A DNA stretch of 64,000 bases from Bacillus sp. 2205SS5-2 (GTDB lineage Bacteria; Bacillota; Bacilli; Bacillales; Bacillaceae_K), in NCBI RefSeq assembly GCF_037024155.1, contig NZ_JAYKTS010000008.1, positions 28,595 through 92,594 on the forward strand, read 5' to 3'. The notes under the pieces are model-generated. The model worked only from the letters and a program-made list of their open reading frames with translations. It made no database searches and had not been told where the DNA came from. A program made the translations under genes and the position numbers. Positions 1 through 8,708 of the stretch are shown one piece after another. The stretch's first letter is position 1. Each line of letters opens with the position of its first letter.

Positions 1-3000
1 AGTACCTGCATCATCCTTATCAACCTCAACCATACCTTCGCCAGCTTCACCTGGAGATGGTACTCCAAATTCGCTAATTGTAAGGTCTAGCATAGTTGTT
101 GGATCAGTAGTAGCAAATCCTTCGATTGCAATTGTGTACGTACCATCAGCAAGACCTGTTAGGGAAATCATTTCATCAGATGTAGCTCCAGCAGAGGATG
201 CAACATCATTCCCATCTGAATCTTTCAAAAATAAATCTACATCGTCACCAGCATGTTTAGGATTTGATGTTTGAATCTCTAATGAAACATTGTTTTTTAT
301 TTCAATTTCTTGGAAATAGAACTGATTAGATCCAGGAACTTCTACTCTATCAGTAGATGTTTTAGGTGTGCTGAATGGAGCTCCAACGACCTTGACATCT
401 CTTGCAGAAGATAGATAGCTTGTGAAAGTCACAGATTCCATTTTCTCGCTGCTTGGTGCTACTAAACCAAGGTCTATCATACCCGGCTCAGCAACAACGT
501 CTTGAACAACTGCTTCAAGCTGGAATTTGTTCAATTCTTTTCCTTCCATTGGTGCAGTTGATGCGTAGACATGAACTTCCCAAACACCTGGCTTAGGTGA
601 TGTAAATACATTATCTTCTACATCTAGACCACTATAACCTGCGTAGCCTTGGAATTCACTTACCTCAACACCATCTGGATCAAAGACGATCATACGTACT
701 CGACCTTGATATTCATCGTTTTTACTTAGTGCATTTAAGGAGAAGCGTAGCTCACTTACGCCTGGAGTTACCTCAAATGTATAGCCTTTTGTTTTTGAAG
801 CTTGAACTTCCCCGTTTTCACGGAATCGGAAATTATTCTCTTTGTTAAATTCATGACCTGTTATAATAGTTTGAGCTGACCTAGCTTCGACATAAGGCGT
901 TGATGCATCATCAAATACTAATGTTTCAGCATTTACACCCGTCTCTAGTAAAGCTGAATCATAATCAACAGTGATTGTCTTACTACTTCCAGCAGCGAGG
1001 TCAATTTTCGAAACTGAAGGGTTAATCCAGTCTCCTGTTGCTGAAACATCAAGACTCTTAGCTTCATCTGTATTATTTTCAACTAATACTTCAACTGTTT
1101 CAGGGATATCTTTATTTCGAACATATAGTCCTGGTCCTCCTGAAACTTTCTCACCATGATACACAGTTACGTCTACTTCTTTGACTTCATCAATGAAGTT
1201 ATCACGAAGATACTCGTAAGCTGCTGGGACATCAATTAATCCGCCACCTTCTTGCGCACGATTATATCCATCTAAGTGATTAGCTGTTTGAATCAGTGCT
1301 TCGCGTGCAATTTCATAGTTAAATGGTATACGATCTTTTATCGCTGCTGATTTGAGTAATGCTACTGCTCCAGCGACATAAGGTGATGACATGCTTGTTC
1401 CTTGCATTACCACGTAAGGTCCGTTTTGCATTGGATGTGCAGCATATGCAGATCCCGGTCCTACGATATCTGGTTTTTGATTACCCGCTTCATTAGGTCC
1501 TACAGACGAGAAGTACCATAAACCTTCACCTTCTTTTGCCGTTCCATCATCATTTTTTCCATATGGATAATTACCATATTCCTTTGCCCACATGTCAGAA
1601 GTGATGTGTGCACCTACTGAAATGATTGGACCAACGTCACCAGGAGATCCAACTGTATCAGCACCTGGTCCAGCATTACCTGCAGATGTAACGAAGACAA
1701 TATCAGTATCTTCACTTAAGACACTCATTAATTCTCCATAGGAACCTAATCCATCATTCAAGTCTGGAGATGAGCCTAAACTTAAGTTGGCTACATCAGC
1801 GCCAAATCCACCTTTAGATTCAGGTAAAGCAGCATCGACCATCGCTTTTTGGATACTAAATGTATAAGCTCCACCAGAAGCTTGGAATACACGCATCCCG
1901 ACTAGTTCTGCTCCAGGAGCCACACCTTCTCCAGCTACTGCGCCGTATTCATTGGCAACAAGTGGACCATTAGCAGCCGCGATTCCAGAAACATGGGAAC
2001 CATGACCATTAAAATCAGTAAATAGATTAACTTTTTTCAGTCCAGCACCAAACCAGTCTAATTCCATATCATTAACACGGAAGTTTGCTCCAAGGACGTC
2101 ATCTGTTACGTCAATATCAAAAGAACCTGCTTCATTATTAGCATAAGCAGTTTCATCAGTAAAATCTTTGTCCATATCTGTATCAATGTAAACCTTGTCG
2201 TCTACAAGTAATACAGCAAAGTTGTCCGAGTTACCATTTACTCCATCTGCATTTAAATCTTGATTTGTCCATCGAGAGTGACCCTCTGGATAAGGGTTTG
2301 TTTCAAAATAGGTTTCACCAAAATAAAACTTATCATCTGAAGCATCTAGACCTGTTGTGTTATATGTAGTTTCACCAACAGTTACAGTATCTCCTTCACT
2401 ATGACCTGCATCGAAGAGAACATCTCCCTCAGAAAGATAATTAGCTCCATCACTTAAATACTCTTTATAGCGATCTTCAATCGGAAAATTAGCAAAACGA
2501 CTTGAAATAGTATAATCTCTTACTCCGACAATCTTAGAATCTCCATATTTACGAGTCGCTTCATCTAGTGCTTCTGTAAAGGACTCATGACCCGGATCTG
2601 GACCAGAATCAATAACAGCGATACGTGTGCCACTTCCATCAAACTTATTGTGGAAATCCGTTACGCCAGTTGAATCATGTGTTTCAATTTGATCTGGAGT
2701 AACAACAGCATCTTCGTTCACAGTATTTTGTCCCTCAACCTGTAATTCCTCTTCATTAACAGTTCCTAACTGTACTTCGGCGTTTGACCCTACTGTCCGA
2801 ATACCTTTAACATTTAGGACTTCCATAACCTTGCGAGTTGGAACATCTGCTAGGTACACATAATTTTTGTAGTTCGATTTTACCTCTACACCTAATTTTT
2901 CTAATTGATTTGTCGCATCAACTTTCCCATCCCCAACAATTACAAGCTCTTGAACAGCTTGTTCACTTAAGGATAAAGCGATTACTTCTGAGAAATTTGA

Positions 3001-3132
3001 TACCTTAAACTTTTTTGTTTCTTGTAATGCCGCTTCAGCTTTTTCTGGATTGTAAGTAGCTACTCCGGCAAATGAAGAAGCTACTAATGTAGCACTTGCC
3101 ATGACCGATAGCACTTTTTTCTTAAACGTCAA
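1..3132 (-). CDS. Secreted subtilisin-like (S8) serine protease, C-terminus beyond the window
   Basis: My own translation of this strand is open from a TTG start (complement of 3130-3132, preceded by AAGGGGG) to base 1, 1044 codons, so the C-terminus lies outside. A signal peptide is followed by a propeptide of about 130 residues. The catalytic Asp is in AVIDSG (about residue 172), His in NGHGSHVSG (about 377), the oxyanion Asn in TSAGNAGPG (about 484) and Ser in GTSMSSP (about 580). About 200 residues separate Asp and His, against roughly 35-40 in ordinary subtilisins; pyrolysin-like S8 enzymes carry such insertions. After the catalytic domain come beta-rich segments, one resembling a PPC domain near the window edge. 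It is an exported endoprotease. Whether it ends in CWB2 repeats like its neighbours cannot be seen. Confidence 0.9.
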   Translation of the reverse strand, partial: MTFKKKVLSVMASATLVASSFAGVATYNPEKAEAALQETKKFKVSNFSEVIALSLSEQAVQELVIVGDGKVDATNQLEKLGVEVKSNYKNYVYLADVPTRKVMEVLNVKGIRTVGSNAEVQLGTVNEEELQVEGQNTVNEDAVVTPDQIETHDSTGVTDFHNKFDGSGTRIAVIDSGPDPGHESFTEALDEATRKYGDSKIVGVRDYTISSRFANFPIEDRYKEYLSDGANYLSEGDVLFDAGHSEGDTVTVGETTYNTTGLDASDDKFYFGETYFETNPYPEGHSRWTNQDLNADGVNGNSDNFAVLLVDDKVYIDTDMDKDFTDETAYANNEAGSFDIDVTDDVLGANFRVNDMELDWFGAGLKKVNLFTDFNGHGSHVSGIAAANGPLVANEYGAVAGEGVAPGAELVGMRVFQASGGAYTFSIQKAMVDAALPESKGGFGADVANLSLGSSPDLNDGLGSYGELMSVLSEDTDIVFVTSAGNAGPGADTVGSPGDVGPIISVGAHITSDMWAKEYGNYPYGKNDDGTAKEGEGLWYFSSVGPNEAGNQKPDIVGPGSAYAAHPMQNGPYVVMQGTSMSSPYVAGAVALLKSAAIKDRIPFNYEIAREALIQTANHLDGYNRAQEGGGLIDVPAAYEYLRDNFIDEVKEVDVTVYHGEKVSGGPGLYVRNKDIPETVEVLVENNTDEAKSLDVSATGDWINPSVSKIDLAAGSSKTITVDYDSALLETGVNAETLVFDDASTPYVEARSAQTIITGHEFNKENNFRFRENGEVQASKTKGYTFEVTPGVSELRFSLNALSKNDEYQGRVRMIVFDPDGVEVSEFQGYAGYSGLDVEDNVFTSPKPGVWEVHVYASTAPMEGKELNKFQLEAVVQDVVAEPGMIDLGLVAPSSEKMESVTFTSYLSSARDVKVVGAPFSTPKTSTDRVEVPGSNQFYFQEIEIKNNVSLEIQTSNPKHAGDDVDLFLKDSDGNDVASSAGATSDEMISLTGLADGTYTIAIEGFATTDPTTMLDLTISEFGVPSPGEAGEGMVEVDKDDAGT

Positions 3133-3164
3133 TACTGTTTCCCCCTTTTTAGTTTAATAGAATT

Positions 3165-3219
3165 AGTTCGAATTACTCTCTATTTTCCAACAAAATTTAA
3201 TAATTGGAAAATTCGAACT
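3165..3219. promoter_or_regulatory. Two-part interrupted inverted repeat upstream of the protease
   Basis: Outer arms AGTTCGAATT (3165-3174) and TTCGAACT (3212-3219) and inner arms TTTTCCAA (3183-3190) and TTGGAAAA (3204-3211) are mirror-related. The block lies 33-87 bases upstream of the protease start codon. It could be an operator or an mRNA leader hairpin. No known operator consensus fits convincingly. Confidence 0.45.
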
Positions 3220-3431
3220 CTACTTAGTATTCTAATAGTAGTTACTTCTTTAGTCAACAAAAGGAGGTGTTTTTTTCAGAAAAAACAATATTTTTCGTTT
3301 ATATTGTCTGATAGTGGGGTAGAGTGACATTTAAAGTGAGGAAAACTCTCGAAGAAAGGCAGAAATTCAGACCTCGCCGTTCACAAGCGATCTTCCACAA
3401 TTTATAGAATTCACACTTATGTCAAAATAAA

Positions 3432-3470
3432 AAAGTTCCTCGGAGAATCAGTGATTCTCCGAGGAACTTT
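3432..3470 (-). terminator. Rho-independent terminator of the CWB2-NlpC/P60 gene
   Basis: Near-perfect stem: AAAGTTCCTCGGAGAATCA pairs with its complement ending at 3470. On the minus strand a T-rich run (complement of 3425-3434) follows. It begins about 10 bases after the stop codon of the gene at 3480. Confidence 0.9.
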
Positions 3471-3479
3471 AGAAAAAAA

Positions 3480-4811
3480 TCAATCTATTACTTTCACCGC
3501 GCCAAGATAGCGTGGTTTAAAATAACTATTGTTTAAACTAGTAATCTCTACTCCACTATTGCCAGAGTGTATAAATTGATTTTCACCAATATAGATTCCT
3601 GCATGTGAAGGACCTGGTTTATACGTTTCAAACATCACAATATCACCTATTGATGGAGAGCTTACTTTACTTCCAAAATCCCAAATGCCGCTTGTTGTTC
3701 TAGGTAAATCAATATCATGTAGATCATAAACATAATTTAAATACCCACTACAATCAAAACCACTTGGTGTCGTCCCTCCCCATTTATAGGGAGTTCCTAA
3801 AAACTGTTTGGCTGATTGAACAAGAGCAATTCGATCAAATCCTACCAAGCTATTCGCACTTTCGGATATAACAGACGTGCCTCCAATAACGGTAAAATGC
3901 TTGATGTTTAATTTATCTACAGTTTGCTTCACTGTTGCTGGTACATTATTTGATTGCATAAGCATAACAGGTAAATCTTCACGTGCAGCTAATGCCGACC
4001 CAGTTAGCGCATCAGCAAAACTTTCTCCTGTAGCAATAATCGTACTGTCTACAGATGTGCCTGAATAAAACATCTCTACGATTTTGGTAGCTGTTTCATA
4101 CCGGTCTTGACCCGAAACACGAATTGCACTAGGTAATTGGTTCAGTACACTATCACTCACAACAGCCTTACCACCTACTAGAATGGAAGAATCATAATTG
4201 GCTAACGCTTTTTTGGTCTCTTCAGGCACATTGTTTTTTTCTACTAATAAGATTGGCATGGATTGTTTAGCAGCAACAGGAGCAACTGCCAGACTATCAG
4301 GAAAGTCTCTACCGTATGCAACTACTGCTTTTGTACCACCTACTAAATCAGCGATCTTCGCAGCCGTTTCATATCTATTTTCTCCTGCAACCCTAGTCGC
4401 ATCAACATCTAATTCTTGTAATTGATTTTCTACATTTGGAGAAATAACTGCATTCCCACCGAGTATGTACGCTTTCTTCGCCTTTAATCTCTTAATCTCT
4501 ACCTTGACACTTGCTGGAATTCTGTCTTTCGAAATTAATAAAATCGGTGCATCATTCTTTTCAGCTAGAGGAGCACCCGCTAATGCATCAGGAAAATTAT
4601 TCCCAACCGCAATAATGACCGTCTCTGCACTAGACCAACCTCGTTTGGATATTTCAACAGAAGTTTCATATCTGTCACTTCCACTGATTCTTTTTAATTG
4701 TGTTTCTTCCGCAGATGTAGATGACGGGCCAAACATAAATAGGACTGAACAAACTACCGCGACATATGCAATAAATAGAGACTTCCGATATTTGGTATTA
4801 ATACTTTTCAT
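3480..4811 (-). CDS. Cell-wall-bound NlpC/P60 peptidase with three CWB2 repeats
   Basis: 443 residues. A signal peptide (about 1-34) is followed by three CWB2 (PF04122) repeats, each opening with an R-x-[SA]-G-x-[DN]-RYET motif (near residues 41, 141 and 232), then a C-terminal NlpC/P60 domain from about 330. The catalytic Cys is in GFDCSGY and the His in PSHAGIYIG, followed by FIHSGN. CWB2 repeats bind secondary wall polymers, so this is probably a surface-held peptidoglycan endopeptidase. The start is ATG with AAAGGTGGAG upstream; an out-of-frame ATGAATGA overlaps it. The catalytic domain closely resembles that of the LysM protein at 15734, so one peptidase module has been combined with two kinds of wall anchor. 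Confidence 0.92.
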   Translation of the reverse strand: MKSINTKYRKSLFIAYVAVVCSVLFMFGPSSTSAEETQLKRISGSDRYETSVEISKRGWSSAETVIIAVGNNFPDALAGAPLAEKNDAPILLISKDRIPASVKVEIKRLKAKKAYILGGNAVISPNVENQLQELDVDATRVAGENRYETAAKIADLVGGTKAVVAYGRDFPDSLAVAPVAAKQSMPILLVEKNNVPEETKKALANYDSSILVGGKAVVSDSVLNQLPSAIRVSGQDRYETATKIVEMFYSGTSVDSTIIATGESFADALTGSALAAREDLPVMLMQSNNVPATVKQTVDKLNIKHFTVIGGTSVISESANSLVGFDRIALVQSAKQFLGTPYKWGGTTPSGFDCSGYLNYVYDLHDIDLPRTTSGIWDFGSKVSSPSIGDIVMFETYKPGPSHAGIYIGENQFIHSGNSGVEITSLNNSYFKPRYLGAVKVID

Positions 4812-5349
4812 TCATACTCCACCTTTTTTGTTGGCTAAAATGACCATTCAATATAGACAATTGACTACTAAGTTGCATTGAAATCAAAAATAAATCTTCA
4901 TTATTCATTTCTAGAACTTTTATCTATTCTATTTCTAAGAGGTCTTTCTTCCTATAAGTTACAAGGATAGAAACATATAATAAAAGAAAAACCTACCTTC
5001 TGTCGCTATTCCCTACAGCTTCCCTTATCTTTTTTGTAATTCTAAAAATAAGGAGGACCCTTGCCAAAACAGCTCTTATTTACTTATTTAGGAGATAATT
5101 CTACAAAATCTATTCTATCACTTTATATTTCGTAATATTTTTACAGTTATGTAACAAATTCAGTCATATTTTTCAATCTACTACTTTTCACTCATTTTTT
5201 ATACTATTTGTTACAAATAATCTGGATGCTTTTTTAAAACAATCATGATATCAATATACAAATATTAAATTCATATTCTAACCACCAAGAATAAATGGTA
5301 GAATTATAGTAACATTCAGAAAAATACACTTATGGAAGAAGGAAGAGAA
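4812..5349. other. Intergenic, very AT-rich, divergent promoters expected
   Basis: About 540 bases between divergent genes. I see no coding frame, RNA gene or convincing hairpin. A phrase TTGCCAAAACAGCTCTT near 5061 resembles one end of the miniature elements found elsewhere in the window and may be a worn fragment. Confidence 0.4.
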
Positions 5350-5916
5350 ATGGCACCGTTAACAAATGAAATAGCAGAAATATTCAGGAAATTAATTGTA
5401 AAGTTAGATACCAATCAACTTTTAACTACTGCCAATCAGAATTTGCTCACATTATTAAAGGGTTCTCCTACTGAAGAAGAATATAAACAAAATCTAATTG
5501 AAAGCATCGTGGTTCACGTAGAGTCTACTAAAGCATTACATGGCATTATCCATCAACTACTCACAACTTCAAAGTATCCTCATTTAAAAGGTGTGACAAA
5601 GGTGATGGAACAAGCTAATCAAACGATTCGTAGTGACGTGAAGAAACTCGTTCCTCAATATAAGGAAAGCGTAATAGTAGATGAAACTACTATAGATAAA
5701 ACATCTCAACTTGAACTTAATTTCATAACTAGCCAGCTAGAGCTTGATTTGACCTATTCCTTTATTGATGCATTTGGTACTATTAGCAACCAAGAGTTAT
5801 TCAAAGTATTATTCACTTTCACACCTGAAGAAGTCGGTTTCTGTCTATTAAAATATGTAAGGACATATGTAAGTGTTCTGTATGACTCCTCAATAAAGCA
5901 ATTAATTAAACCATAA
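5350..5916 (+). CDS. Hypothetical cytoplasmic protein, predicted all-helical
   Basis: 188 residues from the ATG at 5350, which has the good Shine-Dalgarno GGAAGAAGGAAGAG just upstream. An in-frame ATG at 5332 lacks one. No signal peptide or membrane segment is visible. The sequence is rich in Leu, Lys, Glu and Thr with heptad-like spacing and no metal-binding Cys/His set. I do not recognise the family. It is monocistronic, divergent from the CWB2 gene and convergent with the acyltransferase gene. Confidence 0.7.
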   Translation: MAPLTNEIAEIFRKLIVKLDTNQLLTTANQNLLTLLKGSPTEEEYKQNLIESIVVHVESTKALHGIIHQLLTTSKYPHLKGVTKVMEQANQTIRSDVKKLVPQYKESVIVDETTIDKTSQLELNFITSQLELDLTYSFIDAFGTISNQELFKVLFTFTPEEVGFCLLKYVRTYVSVLYDSSIKQLIKP

Positions 5917-6203
5917 TTTAGATTAAATATGGTCAGGATAAAATAAAGCTTAAGCACCATTGAGCTCACATTCCGCACGTGAACCTATTCAATTTTCATT
6001 TTCAAATTCTGAATCACGAACGACAAAATCGTTTAACCTAAGAATAAGAACGTACGTTTTATAGATTATTTAATTTTATTATTGTGGTCCGTTTTCTAAA
6101 TATCTACTAAAAAGTCTATTTTTCCTAAAAGAGCAATGATGTGAGGAATCTTAATGTGAGCTAATTAAGTAAACATTTATTATTGTCCTTCCACGCTAAT
6201 CAA

Positions 6204-6246
6204 AAAAGAAGGTTGATCATATTCTCAGATCAACCTTCTTTTCTTT
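6204..6246 (-). terminator. Bidirectional terminator between convergent genes
   Basis: AAGAAGGTTGATC pairs with GATCAACCTTCTT around a 9-base loop, with A-run to the left and T-run to the right, so it can stop transcription from both sides. The stretch 5917-6203 shows no other feature. Confidence 0.85.
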
Positions 6247-6263
6247 GGAATCATTCAATTCGA

Positions 6264-7394
6264 TTACACCTTGAAATACCATTTTTTCTTATGAGCTATT
6301 AGGGCAATAACTGTCCAAAATAGTAGCATAATGATGGCATAAACTAGTTGAGCATAAGGGACGGCTGAGTCAATTGAATGAAATAGTATTTTTGAAAGAG
6401 CTTTTTCTTCTTGCCCTACCGTAATGGTAATATGCAATAACACTGAGGCGATAATAAATTTACCAAAATAGATTAGAAAACTATTTCGACCAAAAGCCTC
6501 CAGGAACCAAACAACTGGTTTCAAGAATGTTTCTTTGGCATCCACCTTTCTCTTATCGAACAACAAATACAAAATGGATAACATAATAGATGTGCAGCTT
6601 GCTGCTAGTAATCCAAAGGCTGGTGTCCATATCCGTTTATTAAAAGGAAGGAATTGATCCCATAGAAAAGATATAAGCAATAAAATGACACCTAAACTGA
6701 TTAGTTCTTTCCAAGCACCTGTCTCTTTCCTCGTCAAGATAAGCTTTCCAATCGCATACCCAATTAGTACGTTTGCAAGTGCTGAAAAACTGGTGACTAA
6801 ACCCTCAGGGTCAAAGCCTCTTTCTCCCTGATGATATAGATGTGCTTTCCCAAAAATATTTTCATCAATACTATATGGAGCATTACAGCTCGGTTGTGGT
6901 AGGTCATCACTACAGTCAGCACTTAGGGTCAACAAACCCAATCCATAAACAGATGTGAGTGTCACTGCAATAAGGATCAGCTTTACAGGGGATTGAACGA
7001 TTTTCGTTATCAATACTGTAGCTATCCCTAAAAAGGCAAACATTTGGAGAACACCTGTAAAGCGTAATGTCGAAATATCAACGCTCCATGACACAATGAT
7101 CGTGAATAGGAGGCCGTATATAATCAGGCGAACCGTTCTTTTTAGTATTTTAGACCATTTGACACCCTTCTGATAAGCAATTGCCATACTCGTTCCAAAA
7201 ATGGTTATAAAGATTGGCAGGATAAGATCAATCAGCGTGACTCCATACCATTCTGCATGGCGAAAATAAGTGAAATTATAGATACCATTAGGAATATTAC
7301 TTAAGAACACGGATAGGATGACGATAATCCCTCTTAACATATCGAGGGAATAGACTCTTCTTTTTTTATGTAATGGTTTATGAGTACTTTCCAT
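6264..7394 (-). CDS. HGSNAT/DUF5009-like membrane acyltransferase
   Basis: 376 residues from the ATG at 7394, chosen because AGAAAGGAAC precedes it; the longer open frame has no site. After a basic N-terminus the motif YSLDMLRGIIVILSV matches the opening of the heparan-alpha-glucosaminide N-acetyltransferase (HGSNAT, DUF1624/DUF5009) superfamily. About ten hydrophobic segments follow, with an extracytoplasmic loop rich in Cys and Pro around residue 170. Family members pass acetyl groups across membranes to amino sugars; the substrate here is unknown. It is divergent from a PIG-L deacetylase lipoprotein 122 bases away, suggesting both act on the same kind of amino-sugar N-acetyl group. Confidence 0.75.
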   Translation of the reverse strand: MESTHKPLHKKRRVYSLDMLRGIIVILSVFLSNIPNGIYNFTYFRHAEWYGVTLIDLILPIFITIFGTSMAIAYQKGVKWSKILKRTVRLIIYGLLFTIIVSWSVDISTLRFTGVLQMFAFLGIATVLITKIVQSPVKLILIAVTLTSVYGLGLLTLSADCSDDLPQPSCNAPYSIDENIFGKAHLYHQGERGFDPEGLVTSFSALANVLIGYAIGKLILTRKETGAWKELISLGVILLLISFLWDQFLPFNKRIWTPAFGLLAASCTSIMLSILYLLFDKRKVDAKETFLKPVVWFLEAFGRNSFLIYFGKFIIASVLLHITITVGQEEKALSKILFHSIDSAVPYAQLVYAIIMLLFWTVIALIAHKKKWYFKV

Positions 7395-7516
7395 AAGATG
7401 TTCCTTTCTGAAAAAAGTGTGAAATTTCCCTACTAGGAAAGTATACACTAGGTCCTAATTCTTTGGTAGAATCAATTAGAATATCATTTCATACCCTTAA
7501 TAATCGGAGGCTTAAG

Positions 7517-8254
7517 ATGAGAAGACTATTTGCAGCATTATCATTCCTTTTGTTTTCTAGTTTACTGGCATGTACCTCCTCAGAAATTCAAAACCCCAAA
7601 ACGTCAATATTTTATTCTCCACACGCGGATGATGAAGTTCTGAGTTTAGGAAGCGCCATTCTTCATCAAATAAACCAAGGAAATGAGGTTGTGGTTGTTT
7701 TGCTATCAAAAGGGGAAGCTAGTTCTTCCTTTACTTCTATTAATGAAAAATTAGTTTCGACTGCTAAAAATCCTATTACACGTCAAGAGTTTGGGAATGC
7801 TCGCGTAAAAGAATTCAAGAATTCTGTCGATGAATTAGGGATTCAACTTGAGAACACCTATACTTATGATTTGCCTGATGGTCAAATTACTAAAGAAGAA
7901 GTTATCAAGATCATTCAGGAAATGAGTGTGCTTTATCCAAGCGCTAGTCACCATACCCTCTCATATCTTGACCCTCATTCTGATCACGCGAATGCTGGCT
8001 TGGCCTTAAAATCGGTTCAGGAAAGTGGAGAAGTCAACTCTGTCCGTTTTTATCTTCCTATTCAAGAATTTAACAAGATGAAATATAAAGGAACCTACTA
8101 TACTCCGTCAAACTATAAAGATGCTTATTTTAATGGTTTAAATTCCTATAATATTTGGGATCCCAAAAATGGATTTTACGCTATTGGTTACACCTCTGTA
8201 CAGTCCTATTTCCAAACGGCGAAAAAGCTTCAAGAAAGTCGATGGCATCAATAG
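7517..8254 (+). CDS. PIG-L/LmbE-family deacetylase lipoprotein
   Basis: 245 residues from the ATG at 7517, with GGAGG six bases upstream. A lipoprotein signal ends in the lipobox LLAC, so the enzyme should be tethered outside the membrane. The zinc site is FYSPHADDEVLS (family consensus PHPDDE, here with Ala) plus a second motif DPHSDHANAG. PIG-L enzymes remove N-acetyl groups from GlcNAc-type substrates. The exported, lipid-anchored form is less usual than the cytoplasmic BshB type, so bacillithiol synthesis is unlikely. It is divergent from the HGSNAT-like acyltransferase. Confidence 0.85.
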   Translation: MRRLFAALSFLLFSSLLACTSSEIQNPKTSIFYSPHADDEVLSLGSAILHQINQGNEVVVVLLSKGEASSSFTSINEKLVSTAKNPITRQEFGNARVKEFKNSVDELGIQLENTYTYDLPDGQITKEEVIKIIQEMSVLYPSASHHTLSYLDPHSDHANAGLALKSVQESGEVNSVRFYLPIQEFNKMKYKGTYYTPSNYKDAYFNGLNSYNIWDPKNGFYAIGYTSVQSYFQTAKKLQESRWHQ

Positions 8255-8472
8255 TAGGTATGGAAATATAGATACACGACTTTTAACTATTAATAATCAT
8301 TCGTAAATATTGAATTAAGAACGGGCAAAAACGCTTCAATACTCCTATGAGATCATTAAGCATTCGCATATACTAATACTAAAGCCTAACTTTTCGTTTC
8401 ACTTGAGAAATTATCATCTAATTTGTCTATCCTATCTAGCAATTTATTTAAGACATGAGGAAAGTGAGATAA

Positions 8473-8633
8473 GGCTATTTTCGCAAAGTCTTTTGTTTTT
8501 CGTACAGTATATAAACGATGATATCGCTTTGTTTCGAGACATCATTTCGTCACTTCTTGATTGAAAACAACAGCAAAATCGAGGATTCCATCTAAAATTA
8601 GATAAAATAGTTACAATGTATTCGAATAGATCC
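8473..8633. mobile_element. Worn 161-bp miniature inverted-repeat element
   Basis: Starts GGCTATTTTCGCAAAG and ends with the complement of GGATCTATTCGAATACATTG. The core contains the complement of the family phrase GACGAAATGATGCC...GAAACAAAGC. The length is exactly that of the copies at 34822 and 58027. No target duplication remains, consistent with age. The rest of the gap 8255-8660 shows nothing else. Confidence 0.7.
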
Positions 8634-8660
8634 TTTAGAAAAGAACTTTTAAACTGAACA

Positions 8661-8693
8661 AAAAGCTGACAAGTAAAACTTGTCAGCTTTTTT
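8661..8693 (-). terminator. Terminator of the 5'-nucleotidase gene
   Basis: AAAAGCTGACAAG and CTTGTCAGCTTTT form a 13-bp stem with a short loop. A- and T-runs lie on either side. It sits about 16 bases beyond the stop codon at 8709. Confidence 0.9.
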
Positions 8694-8708
8694 AGGAGAA
8701 GTGAGATA

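Noticed and set aside
4465..4881. 138-codon plus-strand frame opposite the CWB2 gene
   Set aside because: Shadow of the CWB2 repeats; the same kind of shadow frame recurs opposite other CWB2 modules (for example 11328-11597).
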